The position numbers and the translations under genes are program-made. Shown here piece after piece: positions 24,917 to 34,699 of a DNA stretch of 64,000 bases. The DNA comes from Halobacteriovorax sp. Lineage in GTDB: Bacteria; Bdellovibrionota; Bacteriovoracia; Bacteriovoracales; Bacteriovoracaceae. The notes below the pieces were generated by a model. It had not been told where the DNA came from. It searched no databases and saw only the letters and a list, made by a program, of their open reading frames with translations. The number at the start of each line of letters is the position of its first letter. Positions within the stretch are counted from its first letter, which is position 1. The stretch spans positions 1-64,000 of the forward strand of contig PBCC01000037.1 in assembly GCA_002716825.1 (NCBI GenBank). The letters run 5' to 3'.

Positions 24917-26707
24917 ATGTCAAAAGTATTAATAGCTCTCTTCTTCCTAATCCAAGCCCAGGCTTTCGCTGCAAGTGCTAGCGACTTTGGCTTTGTCATC
25001 TCAAGTGAGAGTGAACTCGAGGGTATCGAAAAGATTGAACACAATCGACTGACAGGTTTTTTTCAAACATTAGAAAGTGATATGCGACTTGGCGTCGTTT
25101 TTGGTGTCGATCGAATTATCACAATTAAGTTTTCTGATTTTGAATCCCCTGCACTGGCAACCTGTGATGGTCAAAACCAACGAGACTTTGTTCGCTTACA
25201 AGACTCTGAAACTCTCCTTATTAATTCATCTATCAAAGAAGACATTCTTGATTTTAGAACTTTCGAAAAAACATCGAATGATTGTTCCATAAGAAAGCAA
25301 CTTCTCAACGCCATTGAAACTGAACTTCTTAAAATTCAATACGTCAGAGACCTAGATCAAGATTGGAGCAAAGTTGAAAGACGTTCTCTCAATATTTGTC
25401 GCGACGAAAGACGTGAATACGGAAATAGATGGTTTAGCGAGAATCCTCACTTTCGAGACCTGTGCGGTATTCTGTTTAAAATCAGCGATCGTCGCTCGGA
25501 CATGAAACGCCATAAGCGTAAGATCAAGAACCTACTTTATAATAGTGCTAAGCTCGAGTTTGATCCAAGTTCTTTTTCTGAAACTGATCTTCGTCGCTAT
25601 AAAATCTGTGACCGAGATTATAAACCTACTAAAGTTTTTGCCAATGGAACTCGCATGAAAATGCTCGGCATGGCCATTGTCTATATGTCACCAGGCTTTC
25701 AAACATCTCAGGCCGGACATGTGGCCGAGCGCTATATCTACTGTAAAAATAATGAACTGGTCGACATGTTGTTTGAGTACACACAAATGACTGAGGAAGA
25801 ATTGGTTAATGCTCGCTCGGTCTATCAAAAACATCTGCCGTTTGTCAGTGATGAATATATCTCAAGCCTTAATGAAACTATTTATATTAAAGTCAGAAGC
25901 CATCCAGGTAGTTCACGCATGGAAGGCTATGGTTTTCACCAACTCTATCTTAATCGCGACGTAGCTGAAGTATGGCCGACAGTTTCAGAGAGTGAAATTT
26001 ACGAAGGCCTACAGACCTCTCTCAAGCACTATATTGAACAGGGTCAAAACTTTAAGAACCAAGTTCGCTTTGAGCCCTATTCACTTCTTAAAAACAATTG
26101 CACCCATCCTATTCGTGATCGCCTTAATAAATTTGGTGGCGAGTATGAAATTGATGATCTGACTGGCTTTAATCCTATCTGGATCTTTAACTTTCTTAAA
26201 AATAAAACTGCCGATCGCATGATTATTTATCCTTCGCAGCGCCTGCTTAGAAAGATGGAAATGCTAGAAGCTGGCAAATCTATGTTCTGGGAAAATACGA
26301 CCTTTTGGTCTAAGTCCTCTGGCGGACGAGAAGGCCTTGGCCCTGGATTTATGGTTTTTTATCCAGAAGTCCACGGAACACTGAAGAGTCTTATATTGAA
26401 GCCGGCCATGGGAGCCGTTAATATCGCAGTTTCAGTAGCACAAGTCGCTGTCGGCATTTTACAAGTGCCGCTCAAACTTTTATCTAAAATTCCAGGTTTC
26501 AAATTCCTTGAGCGCCTAACCGGTGGCCATAATTTGGTCTATGGTCTTCGCGGTATCACGCTGCATCTACCAGAACTTGTAGGCTTTAGACTGCGCTACC
26601 CAATGCCAACACCATGGACACCAGAAGAGTTAGAGTTTGTTGAAGACCTTCTGCCTAATCACGATCCAAAGATTGTTAATTATCTTATGGAAAAAGTTTA
26701 TCAGTGA
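24917..26707 (+). CDS. DUF4105/Lnb-like periplasmic cysteine-peptidase-fold protein
   Basis: 596 residues from ATG at 24917 with signal peptide (SKVLIALFFLIQAQAFAA). The core at about residues 255-400 contains SPGFQTSQAGHVAERYIYC and SLLKNNCTHPIRD, an arrangement of a His and an Asn-Cys pair as in DUF4105/Lnb N-terminal domains, which share the NlpC/P60-like papain fold. A hydrophobic helix lies near 520-540 (MGAVNIAVSVAQVAVGIL). It is the intact relative of the broken gene at 7067-8861. The product is likely a periplasmic or membrane-attached hydrolase; substrate unknown. Stop overlaps the convergent nitroreductase gene by 7 bases. Confidence 0.65.
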   Translation: MSKVLIALFFLIQAQAFAASASDFGFVISSESELEGIEKIEHNRLTGFFQTLESDMRLGVVFGVDRIITIKFSDFESPALATCDGQNQRDFVRLQDSETLLINSSIKEDILDFRTFEKTSNDCSIRKQLLNAIETELLKIQYVRDLDQDWSKVERRSLNICRDERREYGNRWFSENPHFRDLCGILFKISDRRSDMKRHKRKIKNLLYNSAKLEFDPSSFSETDLRRYKICDRDYKPTKVFANGTRMKMLGMAIVYMSPGFQTSQAGHVAERYIYCKNNELVDMLFEYTQMTEEELVNARSVYQKHLPFVSDEYISSLNETIYIKVRSHPGSSRMEGYGFHQLYLNRDVAEVWPTVSESEIYEGLQTSLKHYIEQGQNFKNQVRFEPYSLLKNNCTHPIRDRLNKFGGEYEIDDLTGFNPIWIFNFLKNKTADRMIIYPSQRLLRKMEMLEAGKSMFWENTTFWSKSSGGREGLGPGFMVFYPEVHGTLKSLILKPAMGAVNIAVSVAQVAVGILQVPLKLLSKIPGFKFLERLTGGHNLVYGLRGITLHLPELVGFRLRYPMPTPWTPEELEFVEDLLPNHDPKIVNYLMEKVYQ

Positions 26708-27483
26708 TTTTTTAAAAACAGAGATTTATCAAACCTAACCTGTGGCCCATACACACCATTTTCAGCGCGCTTACCGCAGCCGATCACCATGACAACTTCA
26801 GCATCACTTGGAAGATTTAAAAGTTTTTGAACTCGCACTTCATCAAAGCCTTCCATGGGACAAGTATCATAACCTTGCGCCGACATCCCCAGCATAAAGT
26901 TTTCGCATGCTAAGGCGGTTGTCTTGACTGACCACACTCTCATATCAGCCTGGGACTTTGGTCCACGTGGTGTAGGAGAGAAAAGTCCGCGACAAAAAAA
27001 CATCACCCTTTTGAGTATCCCTTTAATGCCTAAAAAACCCTGACCATAAAAAAGTGGAACAATCTTTTCATAATAGTTTCTAGCAATGGCTGGAACTTTA
27101 TCACCTTGTTTATCAAACTCGGCCAACATCAATTGATTAATCTTTGGCCAGGTCTTAGTTCTTGCGACTGCGACCACAAGCGCACTTGCCGTTCTCGCCG
27201 CCGATTGACCAAGACATGCTTTGACGAGTAACTGTTTTTTATCTTGTGAAGTAACGTGATGAAACTCCCAACATTGTAGATTTGATGAGGTTGGTGCCAA
27301 TAAAGCCCAATCAAGAGCGCGGTCTAAAACTTCCTGAGGCATAGCCTCATCTTTGTAAACGCGAACACTTCTTCTTGAACGAACAATACGATCAAAAATT
27401 TTATCATCACCGCTTTGCACCATAGTCTCTTCTCTATGACGAATATTCGGTACTTTAGTTAATATGTCGGATGATTTATTCAT
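26701..27483 (-). CDS. Nitroreductase family protein
   Basis: 260 residues with the FMN-binding nitroreductase pattern: IVRSRRSVRVYKDEAMP (phosphate-binding Arg cluster), WALLAPTSSNLQCWEFHHV, CENFMLGMSAQGYDTCPMEGF and VVMVIGCGKRAENGVYGP. Such enzymes use NAD(P)H to reduce nitro or quinone compounds. It carries an insert (about 120-170). Start could be ATG at 27483 or at 27423 (AGAGAAGAG upstream); the latter better fits the family N-terminus. Divergent from the peptide importer. Confidence 0.83.
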   Translation of the reverse strand: MNKSSDILTKVPNIRHREETMVQSGDDKIFDRIVRSRRSVRVYKDEAMPQEVLDRALDWALLAPTSSNLQCWEFHHVTSQDKKQLLVKACLGQSAARTASALVVAVARTKTWPKINQLMLAEFDKQGDKVPAIARNYYEKIVPLFYGQGFLGIKGILKRVMFFCRGLFSPTPRGPKSQADMRVWSVKTTALACENFMLGMSAQGYDTCPMEGFDEVRVQKLLNLPSDAEVVMVIGCGKRAENGVYGPQVRFDKSLFLKNH

Positions 27484-27580
27484 AATGCGTTGTTTCCTTC
27501 ATTTATGGACAAAGAGTCGGGCTAAGGGCAAGATAAACCGCCCAATTCAGGTCCGACAAGTATTGATATACGGAGATAAC

Positions 27581-29164
27581 ATGAGGATTTTATTTGCCTT
27601 ACTTCTAACACTCGCATTGTTTCAAAATTCGGCCATGGCGCAGACTTTTGTTTATTGCTCAGAAGGAAGCCCAAGTGCGTTTAACCCACAAATTTTCACC
27701 GATGGCACATCTAACAATGCTTCATCTCATACAGTGTATGAAAGACTCGTTAATTTTAAATACGGCGAGACGACGATTGTTCCAGAGCTTGCTGAGTCTT
27801 GGAAAATTTCTAAAGACCGTATGACTTATACTTTTAAACTTAGAAAAGGTGTTAAGTTTCACACCACTGAATTCTTCACTCCAACACGCGAACTTAATGC
27901 TGACGACGTATTATTTTCCGTTAATCGCCAACGCCAAAAAGAGCATTACTATCACAATGTCTCTGGCGGTCATTACGATTACTTCAATGGTATGGACATG
28001 GGAGCAATCATCAAGGATGTTAAAAAGCTTGATGACTATACTGTCGAGTTCACGCTGACTCGTCCGGAAGCCCCATTTCTTGCAAACTTGGCCATGAGCT
28101 TCATGAGTATTCTTTCAAAAGAGTATGCCGATAAGCTTGCCAAGGATGACAAGAAAGATAACTTCGACAATTTTCCTGTCGGTACGGGTCCATTCGTTTT
28201 TCTTCGCTATATCAAAGACACGCAAATTCGTTACAAAGCTTTTGCCGATCATTGGAATGGCGGACCAAAAGTTAAGCAGCTTGTTTTCTCAATCACACCT
28301 GATGCCTCAGTTCGTTTTCAAAAACTTAAAACGGGTGAATGTCATTTGATTATTGAGCCTTCTCCGGCCGATCTTCCGGCCATGAAGTCAAACAAAGATC
28401 TTAAGGTTGTCTCTGGCGCTAGCTTAAACGTTGGTTACTTGGCAATGAACACCGAAAAGAAGCCTTATGATAACGTTCTTGTTCGTCAGGCTATTAATCA
28501 CGCTCTCAATAAGCGCGCTTATATCGAAGCCATTTATATGGGTCACGCCGAGCCGGCCAAGAACCCACTTCCTCCAACTCTTTGGAGCTATAACAAAAAA
28601 GTTAAGGACTACGACTACTCGCCAGAAAAAGCTAAAGCACTTTTAAAGAAAGCTGGTTTGGCAGATGGTTTTGAAACAGAACTTTGGACTCTTCCTGTAA
28701 CTCGTCCCTACAATCCAAACGGTAAGAAGATGGGCGAGATGATGCAAGCCGATCTGGCTAAAGTTGGGATTAAGGCCAAGCTTGTTTCTTATGATTGGCC
28801 GACTTACTTGAAAAAATCTCGTGAAGGTCTTCACTCTCTTATCCAACTTGGTTGGAGTGGTGATAACGGAGATCCTGATAATTTTTTAGCGGTACTTTTA
28901 AGCTGTACTAGTGTTGAGTCGGGATCAAACGTAGCTCGTTGGTGTCACAAGCCGTTTGATAAACTTATTGATGAGGCCAAACTTTTAACGGCGCAAAAAG
29001 ACCGTGAAAAGCTCTACATGAAAGCTCAAGTCATTGCTAAAGAACAAGCTCCTTGGATGCCTATTGCTCACTCAACTATCTTTAGAGGGATGAGAAGCAA
29101 CGTACAGGGCTACAAGATTGATCCGCTTGGTGGCGATATCTTTAAGCAGGTTTCGTTAAAGTAA
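27581..29164 (+). CDS. Dipeptide/oligopeptide ABC importer, substrate-binding protein
   Basis: 527 residues from ATG at 27581 (GGAG upstream). Signal peptide MRILFALLLTLALFQNSAMA; no lipobox, so periplasmic. The family-5 SBP pattern is clear: SEGSPSAFNPQIFTDGTSNNAS, TVYERLVNFKYG, PELAESWKIS (about 70), FKLRKGVKFH, NFDNFPVGTGPFVFLRY, YNPNGKKMGEMMQ, LIQLGWSGDNGDPDNF. DppA-like sequence suggests dipeptides, possibly also haem. First gene of a tight five-gene operon. The open frame before 27581 is unrelated. Confidence 0.92.
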   Translation: MRILFALLLTLALFQNSAMAQTFVYCSEGSPSAFNPQIFTDGTSNNASSHTVYERLVNFKYGETTIVPELAESWKISKDRMTYTFKLRKGVKFHTTEFFTPTRELNADDVLFSVNRQRQKEHYYHNVSGGHYDYFNGMDMGAIIKDVKKLDDYTVEFTLTRPEAPFLANLAMSFMSILSKEYADKLAKDDKKDNFDNFPVGTGPFVFLRYIKDTQIRYKAFADHWNGGPKVKQLVFSITPDASVRFQKLKTGECHLIIEPSPADLPAMKSNKDLKVVSGASLNVGYLAMNTEKKPYDNVLVRQAINHALNKRAYIEAIYMGHAEPAKNPLPPTLWSYNKKVKDYDYSPEKAKALLKKAGLADGFETELWTLPVTRPYNPNGKKMGEMMQADLAKVGIKAKLVSYDWPTYLKKSREGLHSLIQLGWSGDNGDPDNFLAVLLSCTSVESGSNVARWCHKPFDKLIDEAKLLTAQKDREKLYMKAQVIAKEQAPWMPIAHSTIFRGMRSNVQGYKIDPLGGDIFKQVSLK

Positions 29165-29173
29165 AGGATACGC

Positions 29174-30193
29174 ATGCTTAGATTTATTCTAGGAAAATTT
29201 GGGGATCTCGTCCCTACTCTGATTGGTATTTCAATTCTCTCTTTCGTCCTTGTGCGCTTAGTACCAGGCGACCCCGTTATGTTAATGCTGGGAGAAAGAG
29301 GGGCTGATCCTGCGCTTTATGAAGAGATGAAACGCGATATGGGTCTCGATCTGCCTATGTGGAAACAGTACCTAAACTTTGCCACTGATGCCGTCCAAGG
29401 TGATCTTGGCACATCGATTGTTTCTAAGCGTCCTGTTGTGCAAGAGTTCTTTGATCGCTTTCCCGCCACTCTTGAGCTGGGTGTTGTCGCTCTTATCTTC
29501 GCCATTATCTGTGGTATTCCGCTTGGTATTATTGCCGCCGTTAAAAGAAATAGTTTCTATGATTACTTTCTTATGGGTGGCTCTTTACTGGGCTACTCCA
29601 TGCCGATTTTTTGGTGGGGCCTGGTCCTCATTCTCATTTTCTCAGTCAATCTAGGCTGGACTCCGGTCTCAGGCAGAATGACTGTCATGTATTATATCGA
29701 ACCTTGGACCGGCTTCATGCTGATTGATACCTTAACCAGTGAAGTCCGTGAACTTGATGGGCTGGCTCCATTTTGGTCGGCGCTATCACATCTCATTCTT
29801 CCGGCCATCGCTATGGGAACTATTCCATTGGCGGTGATCGCTAGAATGACCAGATCAAGTATGCTTGAAGTTTTAGGTGAAGATTATATTCGAACAGCTA
29901 AAGCAAAAGGCTTGTCACGCTTTAGGACTGTGGCCGTGCACGCTCTACGAAATGCACTTATTCCTATCGTCACAATTGTCGGTCTTATGTTTGGTTCGAT
30001 TATTACAGGAGCCATCCTTACTGAAACAATTTTCAGCTGGCCTGGGATTGGTCGCTGGCTTGTCGCCAGTATTAATGCGCGAGACTACCCAGTGATTCAA
30101 GGTGGCGTCTTATTTATTGCAACAATGATTGTTCTTATCAACGTATTGGTTGATTTAGCCTATGCCCTCGTTAACCCAAAGATGAGAGGTTGA
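29174..30193 (+). CDS. Dipeptide/oligopeptide ABC importer, permease (DppB-type)
   Basis: 339 residues: N-terminal IGISILSFVLVRLVPGDPV, six membrane segments, and the EAA loop RTAKAKGLSRFRTVAVHALRNALIPIV. This is the DppB/OppB-type permease, inner membrane, pairing with the next gene. AAGGA precedes the ATG; 9 bases separate it from the binding-protein gene. Confidence 0.93.
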   Translation: MLRFILGKFGDLVPTLIGISILSFVLVRLVPGDPVMLMLGERGADPALYEEMKRDMGLDLPMWKQYLNFATDAVQGDLGTSIVSKRPVVQEFFDRFPATLELGVVALIFAIICGIPLGIIAAVKRNSFYDYFLMGGSLLGYSMPIFWWGLVLILIFSVNLGWTPVSGRMTVMYYIEPWTGFMLIDTLTSEVRELDGLAPFWSALSHLILPAIAMGTIPLAVIARMTRSSMLEVLGEDYIRTAKAKGLSRFRTVAVHALRNALIPIVTIVGLMFGSIITGAILTETIFSWPGIGRWLVASINARDYPVIQGGVLFIATMIVLINVLVDLAYALVNPKMRG

Positions 30194-30194
30194 T

Positions 30195-31103
30195 ATGAGT
30201 GAAACTATCGCCCTAGATCTAATCGACGAAAATGAACATGTGCCCGATTCATTCATTAAAGAGTTTTGGAATCATTTCAAACAAAACAAAGGCGCGGTTG
30301 CAGGTCTCGCTCTGATTATTGTTTTTGTTTTAATCGCTTTAGCCGCGCCACTTCTTGCTCCCTACAATCCAACATTCCTGCAAGACAATGCCCTTCGACT
30401 CCCTCCAATTTGGGCCGAAGGTGGTACATGGAGCTACCCACTTGGAACCGATGATGTTGGTAGAGATATCCTCTCAAGACTCATTCACGGTGCCAGAATT
30501 TCTATGGGCATTGGCTTTGCCGTTGTCATTCTTTCCCTGACCTCAGGCTTGTTCTTAGGTTTGTTTGCTGGCTATTACGGCGGAAAAGTCGATCGTCTGA
30601 TTATGCGTTTTATCGATATTGTCATGGCCTTCCCTTCTATTCTTTTGGCCATCACGGTAGTTTCAGTCATGGGCCCAGGAATTAGCAATGCAATTATTGC
30701 GGTGGCAATTGTTGCTATTCCAAACTTCACTCGTATTGTTCGCGCCTCAGTAATGGCGGAGAGAAAAAAACAATATGTCATGGCCTCCAAAACATTTGGT
30801 GCCAGCAATTTTAGAATTATGGTTTTTGAAATTCTGCCAAACTGCTTAGCACCTCTTATCGTTCAAGCGACTCTAGGCTTTTCAGATGGTATTTTGAATG
30901 CCGCTGCACTTGGATTCCTAGGTCTTGGAGCTCAACCTCCTACGCCTGAGTGGGGAACCATGCTTGCTGATGCAAGACCTTTTATTGAAAGCTCACCTTG
31001 GATGGTCACACTTCCAGGACTATGTATTTTATTTTCAGTTTTAGGCTTTAACTTATTTGGTGACGGGCTTCGCGACGCTCTTGATCCAAGGCTTAAGAAA
31101 TAG
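30195..31103 (+). CDS. Dipeptide/oligopeptide ABC importer, permease (DppC-type)
   Basis: 302 residues: the characteristic first segment GAVAGLALIIVFVLIALAAP, LGTDDVGRDILSRLIHGARIS, and the EAA loop YVMASKTFGASNFRIMVFEILPN. DppC/OppC-type permease; forms the membrane channel with DppB. Starts one base after the dppB stop (TGATATG). Six predicted helices with normal length. Confidence 0.93.
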   Translation: MSETIALDLIDENEHVPDSFIKEFWNHFKQNKGAVAGLALIIVFVLIALAAPLLAPYNPTFLQDNALRLPPIWAEGGTWSYPLGTDDVGRDILSRLIHGARISMGIGFAVVILSLTSGLFLGLFAGYYGGKVDRLIMRFIDIVMAFPSILLAITVVSVMGPGISNAIIAVAIVAIPNFTRIVRASVMAERKKQYVMASKTFGASNFRIMVFEILPNCLAPLIVQATLGFSDGILNAAALGFLGLGAQPPTPEWGTMLADARPFIESSPWMVTLPGLCILFSVLGFNLFGDGLRDALDPRLKK

Positions 31104-31104
31104 G

Positions 31105-32085
31105 ATGAGCATGTTATTAGAAGTTGAAGATTTATCTATCACATTTGATACGGCCAAGGGTGCTTTGCAGGCCACGAGGCAAGTCAGCTTTAAGCTAGCT
31201 CAAGGCGAGACTCTCGGCATTGTCGGTGAGTCTGGTTGTGGCAAGAGTATTACTAATCTGGCCATTATGGGACTACTTCCCGACACAGCGACAGTACACG
31301 CTAAAAAGTTGCACTTTGATGGCGCTGACCTTCAAAGCCTTAGTGAAAGCGAGTTTAGAAAAATCCGTGGCGATAAGATCGGAATGATTTTCCAAGATCC
31401 TATGTCTGCCCTTAATCCAAGTTTCACTGTCGGCTTTCAAATTGATGAAACACTTAAAGAGCACTGCCCTGAGATGGACAAATCTGCTCGCGCAGCTCGA
31501 GCTCTCGAGCTGATGAATCAGGTCGGTATTCCCGCTCCGGCGGAACGACTCAAAAACTATGCCCACGAACTCTCTGGTGGCATGAGCCAACGAGTAATGA
31601 TTGCTATGGCCATCGCCTGCAAACCAAAACTTCTTATCGCCGATGAGCCTACGACTGCTCTTGATGTAACAATTCAGGCGCAGATTATGAAACTGCTTAA
31701 AGACCTGCAAAAAGAATATCAAATGGCGATGATCCTTGTGACTCACGACCTTGGCGTTGTGGCCCAAAATGCAGACCGTATCCAAGTGATGTATGCCGGT
31801 GAAGTGGTTGAAAGCGCTAAATCAAAAGAATTATTGGCAGCTCCAGCTCACCCATACACAGATGGACTGTTAAGTTCATTACCTGGGAAAAAAGCCACGG
31901 CCTTTAGACAACCTCTACCAAGTATTGCAGGGATGGTTCCCGACCTGCGCGCTCGTCCCAAAGGCTGTCAGTTCAATCCACGCTGCTTAAAAGCTGAAGA
32001 CAAATGCAAAACTGAACTACCGGCTTTAACTCACGAGCAAGATCGCCAACTGCGTTGTTTTTATCCAGTTGAAGGTACCGTATGA
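31105..32085 (+). CDS. Dipeptide/oligopeptide ABC importer, ATPase (DppD-type)
   Basis: 326 residues from ATG at 31105, one base after the permease stop (a second ATG at 31111 is possible). Walker [10 protein letters not shown]-loop FQDP, signature LSGGM, Walker [14 protein letters not shown]-loop VTHD. The C-terminal oligopeptide-transporter extension (GCQFNPRC, then C at 40-residue intervals) carries the cysteines typical of DppD/OppD iron-sulfur-like motifs. Energises import with DppF. Confidence 0.93.
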   Translation: MSMLLEVEDLSITFDTAKGALQATRQVSFKLAQGETLGIVGESGCGKSITNLAIMGLLPDTATVHAKKLHFDGADLQSLSESEFRKIRGDKIGMIFQDPMSALNPSFTVGFQIDETLKEHCPEMDKSARAARALELMNQVGIPAPAERLKNYAHELSGGMSQRVMIAMAIACKPKLLIADEPTTALDVTIQAQIMKLLKDLQKEYQMAMILVTHDLGVVAQNADRIQVMYAGEVVESAKSKELLAAPAHPYTDGLLSSLPGKKATAFRQPLPSIAGMVPDLRARPKGCQFNPRCLKAEDKCKTELPALTHEQDRQLRCFYPVEGTV

Positions 32086-33020
32086 ATGTCATCGAAGTTC
32101 AAAATCTAAAAAAGCATTACCCTGTAAGAAAGCCATTTAAAGCGCTAAAGCATGTCAAAGCTCTCGACGGTGTAAGCTTTAGCGTTCCAACTAAGAAGAC
32201 ATTGGGAATCGTTGGCGAATCGGGTTGTGGAAAATCAACTTTAGCTAAAACTCTCATGCGCTTAGAAGTTCCAACTGATGGAAGCGTGAGCCTGTCCGGA
32301 ACAGATTTTACAAATATGACTGGTAAAGACTTTCACTCTGCCATTCAAATGATTTTTCAAGACCCATATAATTCAATTAATCCGCGCAAGAAAGCTTGGC
32401 AATTAATCGCTGAGCCGCTTTTGATTAATACTGACCTTTCTAAAGATGAATGCTTTAAGATTGCCTGCGAAACGATGAAAAAAGTTGGACTTCGTCCTGA
32501 ACTTGCTCATCGCTATCCCCATATGTTCTCAGGTGGACAAAGACAGAGGATCGGAATTGCTCGCGCTCTGGTGATGCAGCCGAAAGTGATGATTTTAGAT
32601 GAGCCCGTATCTGCACTCGACGTTTCAATTCAAGCGCAGGTTCTCAATCTGCTTATGAAGCTTCAAGACGATATGGACCTCACTTACCTTTTCATTAGTC
32701 ACGACCTTCACGTGGTTAAGCACATCTCTGATGAAATTTTGGTGATGTATCTTGGAAAAGTTGTTGAATACGGAGCTAGAGATAAAGTTTTTGATGATCC
32801 AAAGCATCCCTATACAAAGGCCTTAGTTGCCAGCTCACCCTCAATTTTGAAAGAAGCATCTGATGAGCCTGCGATTCAAGGAGAGCTCCCATCTCCTCTT
32901 AATCCTCCGTCAGGCTGTGCTTTTCACAAGCGCTGTCCTATGGCGACTGAGCGTTGTTCAAAAGAGACACCAGAATTGACTGAGAAATTTGGACGAAAAG
33001 TCGCTTGCTTTGAAGTTTAA
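32082..33020 (+). CDS. Dipeptide/oligopeptide ABC importer, ATPase (DppF-type)
   Basis: 312 residues: Walker [36 protein letters not shown], Walker B MILDEPVSALD, ISHDLHVVKHI. C-terminal FHKRCPMATERC is the DppF/OppF pattern. The start overlaps the dppD stop (ATGA). Last gene of the operon; its TTAA stop is shared with the convergent PilZ gene. Confidence 0.94.
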   Translation: MNVIEVQNLKKHYPVRKPFKALKHVKALDGVSFSVPTKKTLGIVGESGCGKSTLAKTLMRLEVPTDGSVSLSGTDFTNMTGKDFHSAIQMIFQDPYNSINPRKKAWQLIAEPLLINTDLSKDECFKIACETMKKVGLRPELAHRYPHMFSGGQRQRIGIARALVMQPKVMILDEPVSALDVSIQAQVLNLLMKLQDDMDLTYLFISHDLHVVKHISDEILVMYLGKVVEYGARDKVFDDPKHPYTKALVASSPSILKEASDEPAIQGELPSPLNPPSGCAFHKRCPMATERCSKETPELTEKFGRKVACFEV

Positions 33021-33478
33021 GCGGCGATTGTATACTCTTCAATATGATCTTCCGCGTGCTCAACTTGGCTTCTAAAGGCTTCGACAATTTCTGCTTCCAT
33101 TGGAAAATCAAACTGCACACCAAGACGGTAGCCGTGCGAAAGCTGTTTAAGATAAATTACTTTTCCTGTTACTAGTTTTGCAGCGACATCCCCATGAGAA
33201 TTCCTAAGAACAAACTTGGTTCGTTTGGCCAGGCTAAATCCGTCGACAAAGTGATCGATAAAAATGGCCATTCCACTCTGGGACATATCCAGTACGCAAT
33301 ACTCGCCAGGGCATTTATCCAGTCTGATACGCATTCCTGAATCTCGCATATCAAAGCGTGGCGCTGCATTTCTTGAGGACCTATAAGACCAATAGCGGCC
33401 GAGTGCTTTTGCCCCAATCCAAAGACCCCAAAGGGCCAGTCCACTTATAACAATGCAACCGACGCTGAAAGTACTCAT
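33017..33478 (-). CDS. Membrane-anchored PilZ domain protein
   Basis: 153 residues: a short N-terminal membrane segment (about 8-28, VISGLALWGLWIGAKALG) and a PilZ-like domain (about 42-140) with the DxSxxG motif as DMSQSGMAIF and an Arg-rich lead-in (MRDSGMRIRLDK). PilZ domains bind c-di-GMP. It starts within the stop of the unknown gene upstream (ATGA overlap) so the two are translated together, and it shares stop bases with dppF. A likely local c-di-GMP receptor at the membrane. Confidence 0.7.
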   Translation of the reverse strand: MSTFSVGCIVISGLALWGLWIGAKALGRYWSYRSSRNAAPRFDMRDSGMRIRLDKCPGEYCVLDMSQSGMAIFIDHFVDGFSLAKRTKFVLRNSHGDVAAKLVTGKVIYLKQLSHGYRLGVQFDFPMEAEIVEAFRSQVEHAEDHIEEYTIAA

Positions 33479-34467
33479 TTTAATTCCTTGGTAAACCAGC
33501 TCTCATAACTTGCTGCTGCCTTAACAAAGTCCTCAGTTTTGTCGCCGAATAGCGTCTCTGCTTTTATAAAGAAAAAAGACTGCTCTCCACCACAATTTCT
33601 CTGCCAAACCCGATCGCTAATAAGCTGATCACCTTTAATAACGAGAGGTATTGTTTCCCCTTTGTCGATCATATTTAACACTGGCTTTGGAGAAACGGAC
33701 TCTTTAAGAAATGCTACTGGAAAATGAATCATGACATTTTCACTTGAGCCGTGAATCAGTCTCGTTAAATCGCAGCGACTCTCCACTTTAAAGAGAACGC
33801 CCTTGCTAGAGATCTGATGTACAGTCGTTTCGATAGCATCGAGCGGTGAACTTTTAAGCCACCAAGTTGCACCAACAGATGTTCCAAGTCTAAATTGTCT
33901 TTGCGGAACAAAACCAAGTAGCATTTTTCTAAAAACAAAAAGACCATAGATATGCTTATCAAACCATTTCATAGCGGCAAGTCTAGTAAATGGGCCGGCC
34001 TCACCAACGTCTGAAAACAGAATTTCTCTCTCATTATTGTGGCCACCTTCTACGCCAAAGAGCGAGGCCCTAAGCCTTGGATCAAGGTAGCTTTCGTACA
34101 ACTCATGTAATGAAGTGATGATGGTTCCACGGGGGCTCTTCAGACAAACTTCAATACGCTTAAGGGCCGAGAGAACCTTCTCCAACGCGTCCAACCTCGC
34201 TGGATTCCCAGCGTGGATCTCGCGTTGAAGTTGGCAGGTATATGCCCAATTGGCCCAATGGAAATGCAATTTACCAGCAGGGTCTAAATTGAGAGAACTC
34301 TCAAGTGGAGCCTGTGACAAATAGTCTCTAATGGCTTTCGTTCCCGACATGGGAGCAGAGCAGGGAGATTTTAAGTCATCGAGAATAGTGAACGGGTCGC
34401 TAAAATCGAAGTCTAATGAATCAGCCGACGGACGCAATGAGCGTGCGGCGGAGGCGTCAAAGGCCAT
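33475..34467 (-). CDS. Protein of unknown function coupled to a PilZ protein
   Basis: 330 residues, soluble, no signal peptide. The N-terminus is low-complexity with Ser/Asp (SLRPSADSLDFDFSDPF). The centre has helices with FHWANWAYTCQLQREIH and FTRLAAMKWFDKHIYGLFVFRKM. The last third includes TTVHQISSKGVLFKVES, which looks like the S-x-x-G turn of a PilZ-like beta barrel. I do not recognise the family. GGAGGGG precedes the ATG. It overlaps the PilZ gene by 4 bases and probably partners it. Confidence 0.6.
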   Translation of the reverse strand: MAFDASAARSLRPSADSLDFDFSDPFTILDDLKSPCSAPMSGTKAIRDYLSQAPLESSLNLDPAGKLHFHWANWAYTCQLQREIHAGNPARLDALEKVLSALKRIEVCLKSPRGTIITSLHELYESYLDPRLRASLFGVEGGHNNEREILFSDVGEAGPFTRLAAMKWFDKHIYGLFVFRKMLLGFVPQRQFRLGTSVGATWWLKSSPLDAIETTVHQISSKGVLFKVESRCDLTRLIHGSSENVMIHFPVAFLKESVSPKPVLNMIDKGETIPLVIKGDQLISDRVWQRNCGGEQSFFFIKAETLFGDKTEDFVKAAASYESWFTKELK

Positions 34468-34699
34468 AAGCCCCTCCTAACAGTCGCAAACGATAAACAC
34501 TTAGATTGACACCCAAACGCAGTTTAACAAGCTATGGAAATGGTTGATCAAAAGTTTTGCAAATAATCTAGAAAACCAAACATTTCAGTCTGTTGTCTTT
34601 GAATTGGTCCCTAAACAAGGACTTGCCATAAATCTTTAAAATCGCCTGAGGAAATGGGCACCTACTTTCGAGAGACGACTTATGAGGTTACAATAAGCT

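Noticed and set aside
31273-31785. 170-residue minus-strand frame inside the DppD gene.
   Set aside because: It lies wholly within a clear ABC ATPase gene and has no recognisable motif or ribosome site.
34468-34699. Possible riboswitch or small RNA in the 230-base gap upstream of the degenerate HD gene.
   Set aside because: I looked for GEMM-type c-di-GMP riboswitch motifs and 6S-like pairing and found none; the short stems seen are not convincing.
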